Below are positions 63,206 to 64,000 of a stretch of 64,000 nt of DNA, piece after piece. The DNA lies in assembly GCF_007859325.1 (NCBI RefSeq), contig NZ_VOHK01000003.1, positions 434,001 through 498,000 of the forward strand. The letters are read 5' to 3'. Position numbers and translations under genes: made by a program. Within the stretch, counting starts at the first letter, position 1. Every line of letters starts with the position of its first letter. Source of the stretch: Luteimonas marina (GTDB taxonomy: Bacteria > Pseudomonadota > Gammaproteobacteria > Xanthomonadales > Xanthomonadaceae). The notes beneath the pieces are model-generated. The model searched no databases and was not told where the DNA came from. It saw only the letters and a program-made list of their open reading frames with translations.

Positions 63206-63879
63206 GGGCCGCCGGACGGAGGCTCACCGCCGATCTGGTAGCCGAAGCCGCGCCGGGTGACGATGATGTCGGCGCCGAGCTTGCGCCGCAGGCGCAGCAC
63301 CAGCGCCTCTATGGCGTTGGTGTCGCCCGATTCGCTGGTGCCGTAGAGATGGTCGGCCAGTTCCCCCGCCGAGACGGCGCGGTCGGCATGGTGGGCCAGG
63401 TAGTCGAAGAAGCGGAACTCCAGCGCGGAGAGCTGCACCGGTTTGCCGTCCAGCGTCGCGCTCATGCGGCGCGTGTCCAGCACCAGTCGGCCGCACTCCA
63501 GCAGCGGAGAGGCGCGTCCCGCCGCGCGCCGGACCAGCGCGCGCGCGCGGGTGACCAGTTCGCCGATCTTGAATGGCTTGGACAGGTAATCGTCCGCGCC
63601 GGCTTCGATGCCCTCGACCTTCTCCGTCCAGTCGCCGCGCGCGGACAGGATCAGGATCGGGAAATTGCGCTCGGCCATGCGCCAGCGGCGCAGCACGGAC
63701 AGGCCGTCCATGCCGGGCAGGCCCAGGTCGAGGACGCACAGGTCGTAGTCTTCGGTATCGCCGAGGAACCAGGCCTTGCGGCCATCGTCCGCGCAGTCGA
63801 CGACGAACCCGTTGGCGGCCAGCGCCGAGGCGACGTCGGCGCTGACATCCGGATCATCTTCGACGAGGAGGGCGCGCAC
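63202..63879 (-). CDS. OmpR-family response regulator
   Basis: Regulator of 225 residues: receiver domain 1-115 with the acidic pocket EDD (7-9), phosphorylated Asp51 in CVLDLGLPGMDG and conserved Lys in YLSKPF; winged-helix DNA-binding domain 125-220 (VQLSALEFRFFDYLAHHADR, IIVTRRGFGYQIGG). It is partner of the downstream kinase. Translation begins at GTG 63879, overlapping the stop of the PepSY gene by one base (TAGTG), so the three genes are one operon. Confidence 0.92.
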   Translation of the reverse strand: MRALLVEDDPDVSADVASALAANGFVVDCADDGRKAWFLGDTEDYDLCVLDLGLPGMDGLSVLRRWRMAERNFPILILSARGDWTEKVEGIEAGADDYLSKPFKIGELVTRARALVRRAAGRASPLLECGRLVLDTRRMSATLDGKPVQLSALEFRFFDYLAHHADRAVSAGELADHLYGTSESGDTNAIEALVLRLRRKLGADIIVTRRGFGYQIGGEPPSGGP

Positions 63880-64000
63880 TATTTGTCCTTGATCTTGATG
63901 ACCTCGCCGGTTCGGGCATCGAGCTTGATTTCCCGGATGCGCCCGGACGGCGTCAGCACCTCGATCTCGTACTGCGGACCGGCCTTGTACTCGATCTCGA
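63879..64000 (-). CDS. PepSY-domain protein (C-terminal part only)
   Basis: The window ends inside this gene. The visible 39 residues read EIEYKAGPQYEIEVLTPSGR, then IREIKLDARTGEVIKIKDK, the end of a PepSY repeat. It lies first in an operon with a PhoQ-like two-component system, where PepSY proteins commonly take part in envelope sensing. Length, start and signal peptide are outside the window. Confidence 0.75.
   Translation of the reverse strand, partial: EIEYKAGPQYEIEVLTPSGRIREIKLDARTGEVIKIKDK

Overview
The window is high-GC DNA with gammaproteobacterial gene families. A xylan TonB-dependent receptor next to xylanase, glucuronate genes and palindromes resembling the Xanthomonas xyl-box, together with many small palindromic repeats in the gaps, points to Xanthomonadaceae (Xanthomonas, Lysobacter or Luteimonas type). 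The genus cannot be fixed from sequence reading alone. I saw no rRNA, tRNA, phage, insertion sequence or CRISPR array.

Positions 1-38,600 are mostly one glucuronoxylan and pentose utilisation region. A plus-strand operon carries mannonate dehydratase (partial), an exported GH43, an exported GH3 with a PA14 domain and fructuronate reductase. A lactonase (minus) faces a plus-strand set of a FAH-family dehydratase, 2,5-dioxovalerate dehydrogenase, a YjhG/YagF-type pentonate dehydratase and a GntP transporter, which together resemble a Weimberg-type route from xylonate to 2-oxoglutarate. After a non-xylan interlude (15.1-20.1 kb: GlxA-type regulator, cysteine hydrolase, two other hydrolases, gene remnants, ArsR regulator with a membrane partner), a minus-strand operon encodes a hexuronate transporter, GH115, uronate isomerase, GH2, GH10 and GH105. 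Divergent from it is a large TonB-dependent receptor, followed by a GPH-type sugar transporter, a cytoplasmic GH43 and an aldose-1-epimerase. The implied flow is: xylan cut outside by GH10, GH115 and GH43; fragments imported by the receptor; oligomers trimmed in the periplasm and cytoplasm; glucuronate passed through UxaC, UxuB and ManD; pentose acids passed through the Weimberg-like enzymes. Palindromes of the TGGTAGCGCTACCA type at 31789, 31623 and 8390 are likely operators that join these units.

Positions 38,600-54,200 hold transport and hydrolase genes: a TRIC-type channel, an operon of an amino-acid permease, an amidase and an unusual PaiB/alpha-beta hydrolase fusion, an esterase, a TorF-type porin, an ArgE-like deacylase with an MFS partner, a siderophore-type receptor, a PAF-acetylhydrolase-like enzyme and an AraC regulator.

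Positions 54,700-59,000 carry an Lrp/AsnC regulator, a CaiB-type CoA-transferase, an enoyl-CoA hydratase and a degradative HMG-CoA reductase, which suggests mevalonate or HMG-CoA catabolism. The end of the window has TerC, a small PepSY protein, cytochrome b561 and a PepSY / response regulator / histidine kinase operon cut by the window edge.

Small palindromic repeats of at least five types occur in the gaps. Two of them lie inside the start regions of exported glycosidase genes, and two different types carry the same nested 26-29 base insert.
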